A stretch of DNA of 64,000 nt from 2-12-FULL-64-23 sp964601155 (GCA_964601155.1 CAZRMO010000002.1:26094-90093), one strand, 5' to 3'; positions 25,545 through 34,271 are shown, counted from the first letter of the stretch. The notes: generated by a model not told the origin, from the sequence alone. Made by a program: numbers and translations.

Positions 25545-26753
25545 ATGAGCGTCACCGCAAAATCGATACGCAACGCCGCCGCTTTGCTCGCGGGCAATGT
25601 GGTCGACACGCCCTGTCTGTACTCGCGCACGCTGTCGGAAATCACCGGCGCCGAGGTGTATCTCAAGTTCGAAAACCTGCAGTTCACCGCTTCGTTCAAG
25701 GAACGCGGCGCGCTGGTGAAGCTGCTCTCGCTCGCGAGCGCGGAGCGCGCAGCCGGCGTGCTCGCCGTGTCCGCGGGCAATCACGCGCAGGGCGTGGCCT
25801 ATCATGCGAAGCGCCTGGGCCTGCACGCCGTGATCGTCATGCCGCGCCACACGCCGCATGTGAAGGTGGAGCATACGCGCGCCTTCGGCGCCGAAGTGAT
25901 CCTCGCCGGCGACAATTTCGATGAAGCCAAGGCGCAGGGTCTAGCGCTCGTCGACGAACGCGGGCTGACGCTGGTGCACCCCTACGACGACGAGCGCGTT
26001 ATCAGCGGGCAGGGCACGGTGGCCCTGGAAATGCTCGCGCGCGAGCCGCAACTGGAGATCCTGGTCGTGCCCGTAGGCGGGGGCGGGCTGATCGCCGGCA
26101 TGGCGGTCGCGGCCAAGGCAGTCAAACCGGAAATCGAGCTATACGGCGTGGAGAGCGAGAACTTTCCGTCCATGCATTGCGCGCTGCGCGGCGAGACGCC
26201 CCGCTTCGCCGCCAATACCATCGCCGAAGGGATCGCCGTCAAGCAGCCCGGCGCGCTCACCCTGCCCATCGTGCGCGAACTCGCGCGCGGCGTGCTGCTC
26301 GTAGGCGAGGGCGAGATCGAGCATGCCATCGTGCTGCTGCTGGAAATAGAAAAGACGGTGGTCGAGGGCGCCGGCGCGGCCGGTCTTGCCGCCCTGCTCG
26401 CCCATCCTGAGCACTTCCACGGCAAACGCACGGGTATTGTGCTCTCCGGCGGCAATATCGACCCGCTAATGCTGTCGGTGATCATCGAACGCGGCATGGT
26501 ACGCGCCGGCCGTCTCACCCGGCTCACGGTGGAGTTACGCGACCTGCCCGGCGCGCTCGCGACGGTCACCGCCTGTCTCGCGCAGGTCAATGCCAATATC
26601 GAGGAAGTACACCACCAGCGCGCTTTCACCAACCTGCCGCTGCAGACGGCCGAGGTCGATTTCGTGCTGCAGACGCGCAGCCGCGAGCACGTGGAGGAGA
26701 TTATTCGCGCGCTGCGCGCCGCCGGCTTCACCGCGCGCAGCCATGCCGCATGA
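25545..26753 (+). CDS. ilvA: threonine ammonia-lyase (threonine dehydratase) with ACT domain
   Basis: PLP enzyme of 402 residues that deaminates threonine (and serine) to 2-oxobutyrate. The PLP lysine is in KFENLQFTASFKERGA (about K54), the phosphate loop is PVGGGGLIAG, and SAGNHAQGVAYHA is conserved. A single ACT domain closes the protein (about 325-402, RLTVELRDLPGALATVTACLAQVNANIEEVHHQR), as in the TdcB-like allosteric forms. The long IlvA form has two ACT-like domains, so the symbol ilvA is by reaction; tdcB is an equal choice. Confidence 0.9.
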   Translation: MSVTAKSIRNAAALLAGNVVDTPCLYSRTLSEITGAEVYLKFENLQFTASFKERGALVKLLSLASAERAAGVLAVSAGNHAQGVAYHAKRLGLHAVIVMPRHTPHVKVEHTRAFGAEVILAGDNFDEAKAQGLALVDERGLTLVHPYDDERVISGQGTVALEMLAREPQLEILVVPVGGGGLIAGMAVAAKAVKPEIELYGVESENFPSMHCALRGETPRFAANTIAEGIAVKQPGALTLPIVRELARGVLLVGEGEIEHAIVLLLEIEKTVVEGAGAAGLAALLAHPEHFHGKRTGIVLSGGNIDPLMLSVIIERGMVRAGRLTRLTVELRDLPGALATVTACLAQVNANIEEVHHQRAFTNLPLQTAEVDFVLQTRSREHVEEIIRALRAAGFTARSHAA

Positions 26754-26784
26754 ACACAATCAACACCCAACCCGGAGCACGCAC

Positions 26785-27327
26785 ATGAAACCAGCCCTCG
26801 TTATCATTGATATCCAGAACGACTACTTTCCCGGCGGCAAGATGGAGTTGGAAGGCAGCCCCGAGGCGAGCCTGCAGGCGGCGAAGCTGCTCGAGAGTTT
26901 TCGCGCGAAGGGGCTGCCACTGGTGCACGTCCAGCATGTTTCCAACCGGCCGGGCGCGAGCTTTTTCCTGCCCGACACCGGGGGCGTGAAGATTCACACC
27001 AATGTTGCACCGCGCGCCAGCGAAACGGTGATCCAAAAACATTTCCCCAACAGCTTTCGCGCCACTGCGCTCCTGGAACACCTGCGCGCGCTGGATGTCG
27101 ATCATTTGGTCATCGCCGGCATGATGACTCACATGTGCGTGGACGCGACCACGCGCGCCGCATTCGATCTGGGCTTTTCCTGCAGCCTCGCGCACGACGC
27201 CTGCGCCACCCGCGCCTTGGCGTTCGGCGAGCAGCGCGTGCCCGCAGCACAGGTGCACGCGGCTTTTCTTGCGGCGCTCGCTGGCCTCTACGCCAAGGTG
27301 CAAAGCGCCGCGGAGCTCGCGGCCTAG
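26785..27327 (+). CDS. isochorismatase-family cysteine hydrolase
   Basis: A 180-residue amidohydrolase-like protein. The catalytic triad is visible as Asp in ALVIIDIQNDYFPGG (D9), the lysine in VIQKHFPNSF and the cysteine in GMMTHMCVDATTRAA. Family members hydrolyse nicotinamide, isochorismate, N-carbamoyl compounds and other amides; the substrate here is not evident. The ATG at 26785 is preceded by CCCGGAGCACGCAC, which contains a GGAG site. It follows the threonine dehydratase gene by 31 bases. Confidence 0.87.
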   Translation: MKPALVIIDIQNDYFPGGKMELEGSPEASLQAAKLLESFRAKGLPLVHVQHVSNRPGASFFLPDTGGVKIHTNVAPRASETVIQKHFPNSFRATALLEHLRALDVDHLVIAGMMTHMCVDATTRAAFDLGFSCSLAHDACATRALAFGEQRVPAAQVHAAFLAALAGLYAKVQSAAELAA

Positions 27328-27349
27328 CAGAGTATCTAAAAAGGGGCGC

Positions 27350-27922
27350 TTAGGGTTTTCTGCGCCTGCTTGCGCCCAGAAGCTCCGCCGATTGCGCAAA
27401 ACGCTCGGCCGCAGTCATTTCCTGCGGCGACGACCGGCGGAGCAATAGCCACAGCATGGCGCCGTTGACCAAAACAAAAATGACCTCAATCCAAAGCATG
27501 GCTGCGACAACTACGCGCATTGAATTGTCCCCGAACACAAAATAGAAGCCGTCAAACGTAGGCAGTACCGCCGTGGACGCCGCGTAATGATCCTGGAACG
27601 GCGGGAACAGCAGTGCCAACAGCAGGTTCAAGGCCACCCCCATGAGCACCAGGTTCTGCCGGTCCAGGCGGCGGCGTAGACGCGCCCGCGGATGCAGCAA
27701 CAGCCAGGCGATCGCGGTATTGATCAGCACGATGAATATTTCGATAGAAAAGAAATTATCGTTGAGCACGCGATTGGGGTGGTCAGCAAACGCGAACAGG
27801 AAGCCGCCGAAGGTGGGCGCGTTGTACTGGGCGTAGCTATGGTAGTCGTACGGCGGAAACAGGAGCATCAGCAGCAAATTGATTGCGGCAACGATCAGCA
27901 TGACTGCCTGGTGTTTGTTCAT
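27350..27922 (-). CDS. membrane protein with internal tandem duplication
   Basis: A 190-residue protein of unknown function with two homologous halves (about residues 10-76 and 93-160). Each half has a hydrophobic helix ending in LLxLLFPP, a soluble loop (PTFGGFLFAFADHPNRVL in the first, PTFDGFYFVFGDNSMRVV in the second), and another helix ending AxxWLLL. The predicted total is four membrane helices with two outer loops of the same design. The C-terminus is a short basic tail. The start is ATG 27922, and the gene converges on the isochorismatase-like gene. Confidence 0.75.
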   Translation of the reverse strand: MNKHQAVMLIVAAINLLLMLLFPPYDYHSYAQYNAPTFGGFLFAFADHPNRVLNDNFFSIEIFIVLINTAIAWLLLHPRARLRRRLDRQNLVLMGVALNLLLALLFPPFQDHYAASTAVLPTFDGFYFVFGDNSMRVVVAAMLWIEVIFVLVNGAMLWLLLRRSSPQEMTAAERFAQSAELLGASRRRKP

Positions 27923-28365
27923 CGGATTTTTTATGCTGGACTTAAGCGCATATTAGCCGCTCCCGGGCCGATCGCACGACGAGATCGTTAAAAATTGCCG
28001 AAACGGCCCCCGAATCAGGGGACATAAGGAGAGGGGGGAGCGGGGCACTCTCATGTCGTTAATCTCTTATCAGTCAAGAGTTGACGGAAATGGCAAAGAT
28101 TTTGATAAATGGCGATGACGCGTGCGCGGGGGGATAAACAAGGGGGGATGCATCCCCCCTTGTTCGTCGGATAAGGGTTTTCCCCCGCCGAGGGCACTTT
28201 GCTTAGTTCCGGCTAGTCCGGTTTAGGAAGTTTAAGTGGGTGCCGTTCGCGCTCCTGCTTCCGGGCCCGGCGATGCGCGCGAGCTTCCGGCCATGCCGTA
28301 CATTCTCTCAGTCGGTTTTATGTTACTTTGGTATTCGAGCTTCGATCGATCATCGCCGATTTCCC
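27923..28365. other. 443-base intergenic region with repeat copy 1
   Basis: This lies between the divergent membrane-protein gene and the RNA methyltransferase gene. It contains G-rich tracts near 28003-28046 and the dispersed repeat copy at 28065-28210. The part from 28211 to 28365 should carry the methyltransferase promoter, but no convincing -35/-10 pair was picked. No small gene is supported here. Confidence 0.6.
28065..28210 (+). repeat. dispersed repeat, copy 1, with perfect 28-base palindrome
   Basis: This shares its overall order with 34272-34399: TCTTATCA near the start, then a G-rich stretch, a palindrome, then GATAAGGG, TTTTCC, CCGCCG, GGCACTTTGC and GTTCC. The palindrome at 28137-28164 has arms AACAAGGGGGG and CCCCCCTTGTT around ATGCAT. 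Copy 1 is about 18 bases longer in the middle. Both copies have the same orientation. Confidence 0.7.
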
Positions 28366-29565
28366 ATGAGTCCGCCATCCAACGCCAAGCTGTTCACACC
28401 CTGTCCGCGCGGACTGGAAAATCCGCTCGCGGCCGAGCTCGTCGGGCTCGGCGCGACTGGGGTGCAGGCGGTCGCAGGCGGTGTCGCCTTTGAAGGCGAC
28501 GCGCGCGTCGTCTACCGCGTGAATCTGGAGAGCCGCATCGCCACGCGCGTGCTGCTGCGCCTGTTCACCGTACCGTATCGCAGCGAAGAGGACGTCTATC
28601 GCGCGGCCTACGAATTCGACTGGCCGCAGCGTTTCGACGTAGCGCGCAGCATCCGCGTCTACCTCACCGCGCAGCGCTGCCCGCTCAAGAGTCTGGACTT
28701 TCTCACGCTGCGCATCAAGGATGCGGTATGCGACCGCTTCAGGAGCGTCGTCGGCAGCCGCCCGAACGTCGACACGCGCGCGCCCGAGGTGCGCATCCAC
28801 GCCTTCCTCGATGCCACGCAATTCACGCTCTACCTCGACACTTCGGGCGAACCGCTGTTCAAGCGCGGCGCGCGCGCCGCCCAAGGCGAGGCGCCGCTGA
28901 AGGAAAACCTCGCCGCCGGCATACTCAGTCTGAGCGGATGGCAAGCTGGAACGGCGCTACTCGATCCGATGTGCGGCGGCGGCACTTTCCTCGTCGAAGC
29001 GGCGCAAATCGCGCTCGATATCGCGCCGGGCGGTGCGCGCAGCTTTGGCTTCGAAAAGCTGAGAAATTTCGACGCGGCGCTGTGGCAGGCGCTACGCGCC
29101 GAATCCGAGGCGCGGCGCAAGCCGCTGACTTCCTTGCCGATCTACGGCAGCGATCTGTACGGCGACACGCTCAAGCTGGCGCAGGCGAACCTGCGCGCGG
29201 CGGGGCTGGAGGAGGCAGTGCAGCTGAAACAGGCGAATGTGCTGGAGATTTCTGCGCCGGCCGCGACCGGCGTACTGGTCACCAACCCGCCCTACGGCGA
29301 GCGCATGGGCGCCCAACAGGATCTGGCCGAGTTCTACCCAAAATTCGGTGATGCGTTGAAACAGAAATTCGCCGGCTGGAACTGCTACATTTTGAGTGCC
29401 GACATGAATCTGCCGAAACTGATCAAGCTGCAGGTGTCCAAACGCACGCCCCTGTTCAACGGCGCGCTGGAATGCCGCCTGTTCGAATACAGGATCGTGG
29501 CGGGCAGCATGCGCGGCCCCAAGCCCGTCCAGGGCGACGCCGGCGCACAAGCAGGCGAGCGCTAG
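28366..29565 (+). CDS. rlmL: THUMP-domain 23S rRNA methyltransferase (RlmL-like)
   Basis: A 399-residue class I SAM RNA methyltransferase with an N-terminal ferredoxin-like/THUMP part (about 1-170) and a catalytic domain with GEAPLKENLAAGIL, LLDPMCGGGTFLVEAA and the N2-guanine motif NPPYGERMG near residue 306. It corresponds to the RlmL half of E. coli RlmKL (m2G2445 of 23S rRNA); the RlmK half is absent, as is common outside gammaproteobacteria. ATG 28366 is chosen because MSPPSNAKLFTPCPRGLENPLAAEL is the conserved N-terminus. The stop TAG lies in the inverted-repeat element that follows. Confidence 0.88.
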   Translation: MSPPSNAKLFTPCPRGLENPLAAELVGLGATGVQAVAGGVAFEGDARVVYRVNLESRIATRVLLRLFTVPYRSEEDVYRAAYEFDWPQRFDVARSIRVYLTAQRCPLKSLDFLTLRIKDAVCDRFRSVVGSRPNVDTRAPEVRIHAFLDATQFTLYLDTSGEPLFKRGARAAQGEAPLKENLAAGILSLSGWQAGTALLDPMCGGGTFLVEAAQIALDIAPGGARSFGFEKLRNFDAALWQALRAESEARRKPLTSLPIYGSDLYGDTLKLAQANLRAAGLEEAVQLKQANVLEISAPAATGVLVTNPPYGERMGAQQDLAEFYPKFGDALKQKFAGWNCYILSADMNLPKLIKLQVSKRTPLFNGALECRLFEYRIVAGSMRGPKPVQGDAGAQAGER

Positions 29566-29755
29566 TGTCCCGAATCGTTAGTTCGGTGAGCGAATATCCC
29601 GCAAGGCGACAAAGGCTGCAATAGAAAAGCGGCGAAATCGGCGCCAGACAAGGCGCAAAGCGCAGCAAGCTTGGACACCTTGCGAGCATTTGCAACGCCG
29701 TATGGCGTCGATTCTCGACGTCTTTTCTTCAGCGAATTAGCGATTCGGGACGCTA
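29562..29755. mobile_element. 194-base element with terminal inverted repeats (MITE-like)
   Basis: The left end reads CTAGTGTCCCGAATCG then TTAGTTCGGTGA. The right end on the other strand reads CTAGCGTCCCGAATCG then CTAATTCGCTGA. The ends match at 24 of 28 bases, with an 11-base perfect core GTCCCGAATCG. The inside has no gene but further imperfect palindromes near 29640-29715. The outer CTAG at each end contains the stop codon of each flanking gene (rlmL on plus, topB on minus), so the element fills the whole gap between them. No transposase is present. Confidence 0.6.
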
Positions 29756-32386
29756 GCTGCGCTTGCGTGGCTTGGCCGTTTTGGCGGCGGTTTTGGCAGC
29801 AGTTTTGACGGCAGTTTTGGCCGTTGCTTTCGCAGCGGTTTTCGCGGCGGGCTTGACGACGCTGGCCTTGGCCTGCTCCGGCTTGGCGTCGGCCGCCGCC
29901 GGCTTAGCTGCGCCCGGCTTGGCGGCGCGCGGCGCGAACTCGAAGCCGACCTTGCCGTCGGCGCCGCGCACCAGGAAAGCCGAGAACGGCCGGCCTTTCT
30001 TGGAAATAAAGCGATGCAGCAGATCGGTTCTGCCGGTTGCCAGCAGTTTCTGCATCTGCTCGCGCTCGATCGGCCGCTGCAGGATGATGCGGCCGGAACG
30101 GAAGTCGCAGCTCTTTTCCGGGCCCAGGCTTTTCTCACACACATAGGCCATCGGCTGTTCGAACACCCGCGCTTTGCACTTGGGACAAGCCCCGAGCGGC
30201 TCCAGGCCGGAGAAATCCGGTACCTCTTCGTCGCTGTTGCTCTGCCCGAAATCGAATTCCGCCTTGAATTCGGGCGACAGCCGCACCACCGCAGCGAAGG
30301 GTTTGCCCATGCGGCTACGAAAGCCCTGCAGCGGGCCAACGCTGTGCTTGGCGATCAATTCCTCGATCTCCTCGGGCGCGAACTCGCGGCTGGAGACTAC
30401 TTTCCAGATATTGAAATCGCAGGCCTGGCACTGGAATTTACGGTAGTTCTCCTGCACCGTGCCGCCGCATTTCGGGCATGGTGCTTTGAGCGTTCGGAAT
30501 GCGGTATCGGGAATGTCGCCGTTCTTGATTGCGGAAACCAGTTCGCGCGTGGACTCGACGATATGGTCCATGAACTCGGCGCGACCAAGCTCGCCGCGCT
30601 CCATCTGCTTCAGTTTGAATTCCCAGTCGCCGGTGAGTTCGGGCGAGGTGAGCTCGGTGATGCCGAACTGCCCGAGCGCGAACATGAGCGAAAACGCCTT
30701 GGGCGTGGGCACGAGTTCGCGCCCGTTGCGATGCACGTAATCCTCGAAAATGAGGCCCTCGATCACCGCGGCGCGGGTCGCCGGCGTGCCCAGGCCCTTC
30801 GCGCTCATCGCTGCGCGCAATTCCTCGTCCTCGACCAGTTTACCGGCACCCTCCATCGCAGAGAGCAGCGTCGCCTCGGAAAAGCGCGCCGGCGGTCTGG
30901 TCTGGTTGGCCTTGACCTCTACCTCGGTGGTCTTCACCTTCTCGCCGTCCTCGATCGCAACCATCAGCGCATCGTCTTTTTCAGTGTCACGACCATAGAT
31001 CGCGAGCCAGCCCGGTTTCACCATCACCCGGCCCTCGCTGCGGAACGGCTCGCCCTCGACGCGCGTGATGCGCGTGGTGACGAGGAATTCGGCTGCGGGG
31101 AAGAACACCGCGAGGAAGCGTTTCACCACCAGGTCGTAGAGCTTGGCTTCGGCATCGGACAGATTGCCCGGCGTCTGCAGCGTGGGGATGATGGCGAAAT
31201 GGTCGGAAATTTTGCTGTTGTCGAAAATTCGCTTGCTCGGCTTGACCCAACCTTCCTTCAGCACCTGGCGCGCAAACGGCGCGTAGGCCGCGACGCCCTC
31301 GCTCTTGTCCTTGCCGCGGGCTTTGCCGGCGAGCATCTCCATGGTCGACTTGACAGTGGGCAGATAATCTTCGGGCAGCGCACGCGCATCGGTACGCGGG
31401 TAGGTCAGCACCTTGTGCTTCTCATACAGCGCCTGCGCCAGCGACAGCGTAGCGCGCGCGGAAAAGCCAAAGCGCCCGTTGGCTTCGCGTTGCAGGCTGG
31501 TCAAGTCGAACAACAGCGGCGATATCTGGCTGGTGGGCTTGGCCTCTTCGGTGGCAATGCCCGGCTTGCCCTCGCATTTCTGGCGCAAAGCCTCTGCCCG
31601 CGCCGCATCCCACAAGCGCTCGGGCTTGGCTTCGGCGTCCTCGTCCTTCGCCGCCTTGGCGAACTTCTCGTCGAACCAGCGCCCGCTGTAGGCCCCTGCC
31701 GCTGCGGCGAAGCGCGCATGCACTTCCCAGTAGTCGCGCGACTGGAATTTGCGGATGCGGTCCTCGCGCTCGACCAGGATGGCCAGCGTCGGCGTCTGCA
31801 CCCGGCCCACGGTGGTCTTGTAGAAACCGCCCTCCTTGGAATTGAACGCGGTCATGGCGCGCGTGCCGTTGATGCCGACCAGCCAGTCGGACTCGGAACG
31901 GCACACTGCGGCATCGGCCAGCGGCAGCATGGATTTGTCCGTGCGCAGGGCTTCAAAGCCGTCGCGGATCGCACCCTGGGTCATCGATTGCAGCCACAGT
32001 CGCTGGATCGGCTTCTTGTTGCCGGCATGCTGCATGATGTAGCGAAAGATCAGTTCGCCCTCGCGCCCGGCGTCACAGGCGTTGATCACGCCGGTGACGT
32101 CTTTGCGCTTGAGCAGCTTCAGCAGCAGCTTGAGCCGGTCCTCGGTGCGCTCTATCGGCTTGACGTCGAAATGCGGCGGGATCACCGGCAGATTCGCGAA
32201 CGACCACTTGCCACGCTTGACCTCCACGCCTTCCGGCGCCACGAGTTCGAGCAGATGGCCGATCGCCGAGGACAGTACGTACTCCTCGCTCTCGAAATAA
32301 TCGCCGTGCCGGGTGAAGCCGCCCAATGCGCGCGCAACGTCGTTTGCAACAGAGGGTTTCTCGGCAATGATGAGTTTCTTGGTCAT
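29753..32386 (-). CDS. topB: DNA topoisomerase III with lysine/alanine-rich tail
   Basis: Type IA topoisomerase of 877 residues that decatenates and relaxes single-stranded-containing DNA. The N-terminal Toprim domain starts MTKKLIIAEKPSVANDVAR and has the acidic DAGREGELI motif. The active-site tyrosine is in VLTYPRTDARALPED (near residue 329). Two cysteine clusters follow: CPKCGGTVQENYRKFQCQAC and CPKCKARVFEQ...CEKSLGPEKSCDF. The last 55 residues are an Ala/Lys/Pro-rich repeat tail (KPAAKTAAKATAKTAVKTA type) like histone H1, probably for DNA binding. A short ORF resembling its own N-terminus ends 9 bases upstream. Confidence 0.95.
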   Translation of the reverse strand: MTKKLIIAEKPSVANDVARALGGFTRHGDYFESEEYVLSSAIGHLLELVAPEGVEVKRGKWSFANLPVIPPHFDVKPIERTEDRLKLLLKLLKRKDVTGVINACDAGREGELIFRYIMQHAGNKKPIQRLWLQSMTQGAIRDGFEALRTDKSMLPLADAAVCRSESDWLVGINGTRAMTAFNSKEGGFYKTTVGRVQTPTLAILVEREDRIRKFQSRDYWEVHARFAAAAGAYSGRWFDEKFAKAAKDEDAEAKPERLWDAARAEALRQKCEGKPGIATEEAKPTSQISPLLFDLTSLQREANGRFGFSARATLSLAQALYEKHKVLTYPRTDARALPEDYLPTVKSTMEMLAGKARGKDKSEGVAAYAPFARQVLKEGWVKPSKRIFDNSKISDHFAIIPTLQTPGNLSDAEAKLYDLVVKRFLAVFFPAAEFLVTTRITRVEGEPFRSEGRVMVKPGWLAIYGRDTEKDDALMVAIEDGEKVKTTEVEVKANQTRPPARFSEATLLSAMEGAGKLVEDEELRAAMSAKGLGTPATRAAVIEGLIFEDYVHRNGRELVPTPKAFSLMFALGQFGITELTSPELTGDWEFKLKQMERGELGRAEFMDHIVESTRELVSAIKNGDIPDTAFRTLKAPCPKCGGTVQENYRKFQCQACDFNIWKVVSSREFAPEEIEELIAKHSVGPLQGFRSRMGKPFAAVVRLSPEFKAEFDFGQSNSDEEVPDFSGLEPLGACPKCKARVFEQPMAYVCEKSLGPEKSCDFRSGRIILQRPIEREQMQKLLATGRTDLLHRFISKKGRPFSAFLVRGADGKVGFEFAPRAAKPGAAKPAAADAKPEQAKASVVKPAAKTAAKATAKTAVKTAAKTAAKTAKPRKRS

Positions 32387-32395
32387 GGAATTCGG

Positions 32396-32485
32396 TCAGC
32401 GCCCGAGCGCGTGCTCGTAATTTCGGCCGCGCGCAATGTCGTTCGCAATGGAAGACTGTTCGACAAGGGTGTGTTTTTTGCTCAT
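32396..32485 (-). pseudogene. 29-codon ORF copying the 5' end of topB
   Basis: This frame begins MSKKHTLVEQSSIANDIAR and stops after ten more codons, 9 bases upstream of the topB ATG. TopB begins MTKKLIIAEKPSVANDVAR. Ten of 19 residues are identical and most others conservative; at the base level 42 of 57 positions match. It is either a decayed tandem duplication of the topB start or a leader peptide derived from one. Beyond codon 19 the similarity fades. Confidence 0.5.
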
Positions 32486-32650
32486 AGCATAGTATGGTCG
32501 GACTTGCGCGCGCAGACGCAATCAACATTGACCCGCGCATTGCGGCAAGCGGCAGCATGATAAGTGCAAACCAGAGCGCGAAGCAAGGAGGGGCGACAAT
32601 GCGCCGTGACAAAGTTCAGCGAAACAGCGACTTAATCGGCGCCGACAGAT

Positions 32651-33109
32651 CTAATGCATGAGCAATTGCGCGCGATCGGCGAGCAGTTCTTCCAGAATGA
32701 GCGAATCGATCGAGTGCTGCTGGCTCCACAGGACCATGAGCACGATCACCTTCAGCTTCTCGATGCTGACGTTGTCCTCCGACAGCGCCATGGCGCGCTC
32801 GATGATGATCTCCCGCAACAGCGGCGTGAGTACTTTCGCGCCCTCCAGAAAAGCGATGAAACCGCGACCCTCTACGCCCAGCTTGGTCGCCTCCGCTTCG
32901 GCGTAGCCGCGAAACGCGGTGCTTTGCGCAAGCGAAGCGGCAAGCGTCCCTGCCTCTGGTGCGGAAAGCCCTTGCAGCCAGGAAAGCGCGTCGCTGATGT
33001 CGTCGTGCTCGAAGCCGGCGGCACTCAATTTGCGCGCCAGCGCATCTTGATCGGGGTGGAGGTCGGACTGGTAATAGTTTTCGAACAGGTAGACGAGTAT
33101 GTCGAACAT
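32651..33109 (-). CDS. smg: Smg family protein (DUF494)
   Basis: A 152-residue acidic protein of the Smg/DUF494 family, commonly found between dprA and a topoisomerase gene. The function is unknown. The N-terminal MFDILVYLFENYYQSDLHPDQDALARKLSAAGF and C-terminal SIEKLKVIVLMVLWSQQHSIDSLILEELL are characteristic. It starts 16 bases after the dprA stop, so the two are likely co-transcribed. Confidence 0.93.
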   Translation of the reverse strand: MFDILVYLFENYYQSDLHPDQDALARKLSAAGFEHDDISDALSWLQGLSAPEAGTLAASLAQSTAFRGYAEAEATKLGVEGRGFIAFLEGAKVLTPLLREIIIERAMALSEDNVSIEKLKVIVLMVLWSQQHSIDSLILEELLADRAQLLMH

Positions 33110-33125
33110 TCTTCTGGACGGCCTC

Positions 33126-34199
33126 TCAGGAAGTTCTCTGGTATAGCCCGCCGGGCAGGCCCGCGACCTTTCCGTCTAGCTCGAGTTGCAACAGCATGGC
33201 CGATACCGCGTCCGCCGTCAAGCCGCTTCTCCCGCACAACGTGTCTATGTCACATGCATCATAGCCCAGGTGCGCGAGCAGACCGGCAGCTGGCGCGGCC
33301 ACGGTGTCAGACCCTGCGACCAGCGCTTCAACGCCCAGTTCCTGCAGCAGGTCCTGCGCGCTTTCCACCAACTTTGCGCCTTGCTTGATCAGCGCGTGGC
33401 AACCCTTGGAATGCGGTGAATGGATTGATCCCGGAATCGCGAACACCTCGCGCCCCTGCTCTGCGGCCAGGCGCGCGGTGATAAGCGAGCCCGAAGCGAG
33501 CGCCGCTTCCACCACCAGGCAGCCGCGCGCCAAGCCCGAGATCACGCGGTTGCGGCGCGGAAAATTACTGCCGTGTGGTGGCGTGCCCAGCGGGAACTCG
33601 CTGACAATCAGTCCCTCGCGCGCGACGCGTTCGCCCAACGCGCGATTGCGTTGCGGATAGAGGATGTCGGCGCCGGTGCCGAGCACGGCAATGGTCGCGC
33701 CCGCCCCGTCCAGACCGCCGCGGTGGGCTGCGGCGTCTATACCCAGCGCCAGGCCGCTGACGATGGTGAGGCCGGCGCGACTGAAAGCGCGCGCAAACTG
33801 CTCTGCGTTGCTTACCCCCTGCGGCGTGGCATTGCGGCTGCCGACCACGGCTAAGCCCGGTTGTCCGAGCAGCTCGCGCCGGCCGCGCAAATACAGCAGT
33901 GCCGGCGGATCAGGGGTCTCAAGCAGCGACTGCGGATAATCGCTGTCGGCAAGTGTGAGAACGGCATGGCCCTCGACTGCCGCCCACTCAAGGGCCGCGT
34001 CGACAGCAGCCGAATCCAGGTCGGACAGAATGCGAGCGGCGATTTCTGCGGAAACGATGCCGGCGAGCGCACTTCGGCCTGCGGCCAACACCTGCTGCGG
34101 CAGGCCGAAGCTACTCAGCAGTTTCCTCAGGCTTTGGCCGCCCAGCCCGGGCGTCAGGCTGAGCTTGACCCACGCAGCGAGTTCAGCGTCGCGCTGCAT
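33126..34199 (-). CDS. dprA: DNA-processing protein DprA
   Basis: A 357-residue single-stranded-DNA-binding protein that loads RecA on incoming DNA during natural transformation. The Rossmann-like core has AVVGSRNATPQG, VSGLALGIDAAAHRGGL, PRRNRVISGLARGCLVVEA and SGSLITARLAAEQGREVFAIPG, all DprA hallmarks. A C-terminal winged-helix (DML1-like) domain is about residues 290-357. ATG 34199 (MQRDAELAAWVKLSLTPGLGG) is chosen over an upstream frame to 34280, whose sequence is not conserved-looking and runs into the repeat. The gene suggests at least ancestral competence. Confidence 0.93.
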   Translation of the reverse strand: MQRDAELAAWVKLSLTPGLGGQSLRKLLSSFGLPQQVLAAGRSALAGIVSAEIAARILSDLDSAAVDAALEWAAVEGHAVLTLADSDYPQSLLETPDPPALLYLRGRRELLGQPGLAVVGSRNATPQGVSNAEQFARAFSRAGLTIVSGLALGIDAAAHRGGLDGAGATIAVLGTGADILYPQRNRALGERVAREGLIVSEFPLGTPPHGSNFPRRNRVISGLARGCLVVEAALASGSLITARLAAEQGREVFAIPGSIHSPHSKGCHALIKQGAKLVESAQDLLQELGVEALVAGSDTVAAPAAGLLAHLGYDACDIDTLCGRSGLTADAVSAMLLQLELDGKVAGLPGGLYQRTS

Positions 34200-34271
34200 C
34201 GTATTGCGGGTGGGCTGCAGATGCTGGAGCCGCTCCACACCTATTCCGCCGCAACGCCAAATTTCTTGGTT

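Noticed and set aside
30014..32560. Long open frame of 848 codons on the plus strand
   Set aside because: It runs antisense to topB, which has full domain motifs. Long antisense frames are common in GC-rich genes, and its sequence has no recognisable domain.
33070..33130. Frameshift or overlap between smg and dprA
   Set aside because: The genes are complete and separated by a normal 16-base gap.
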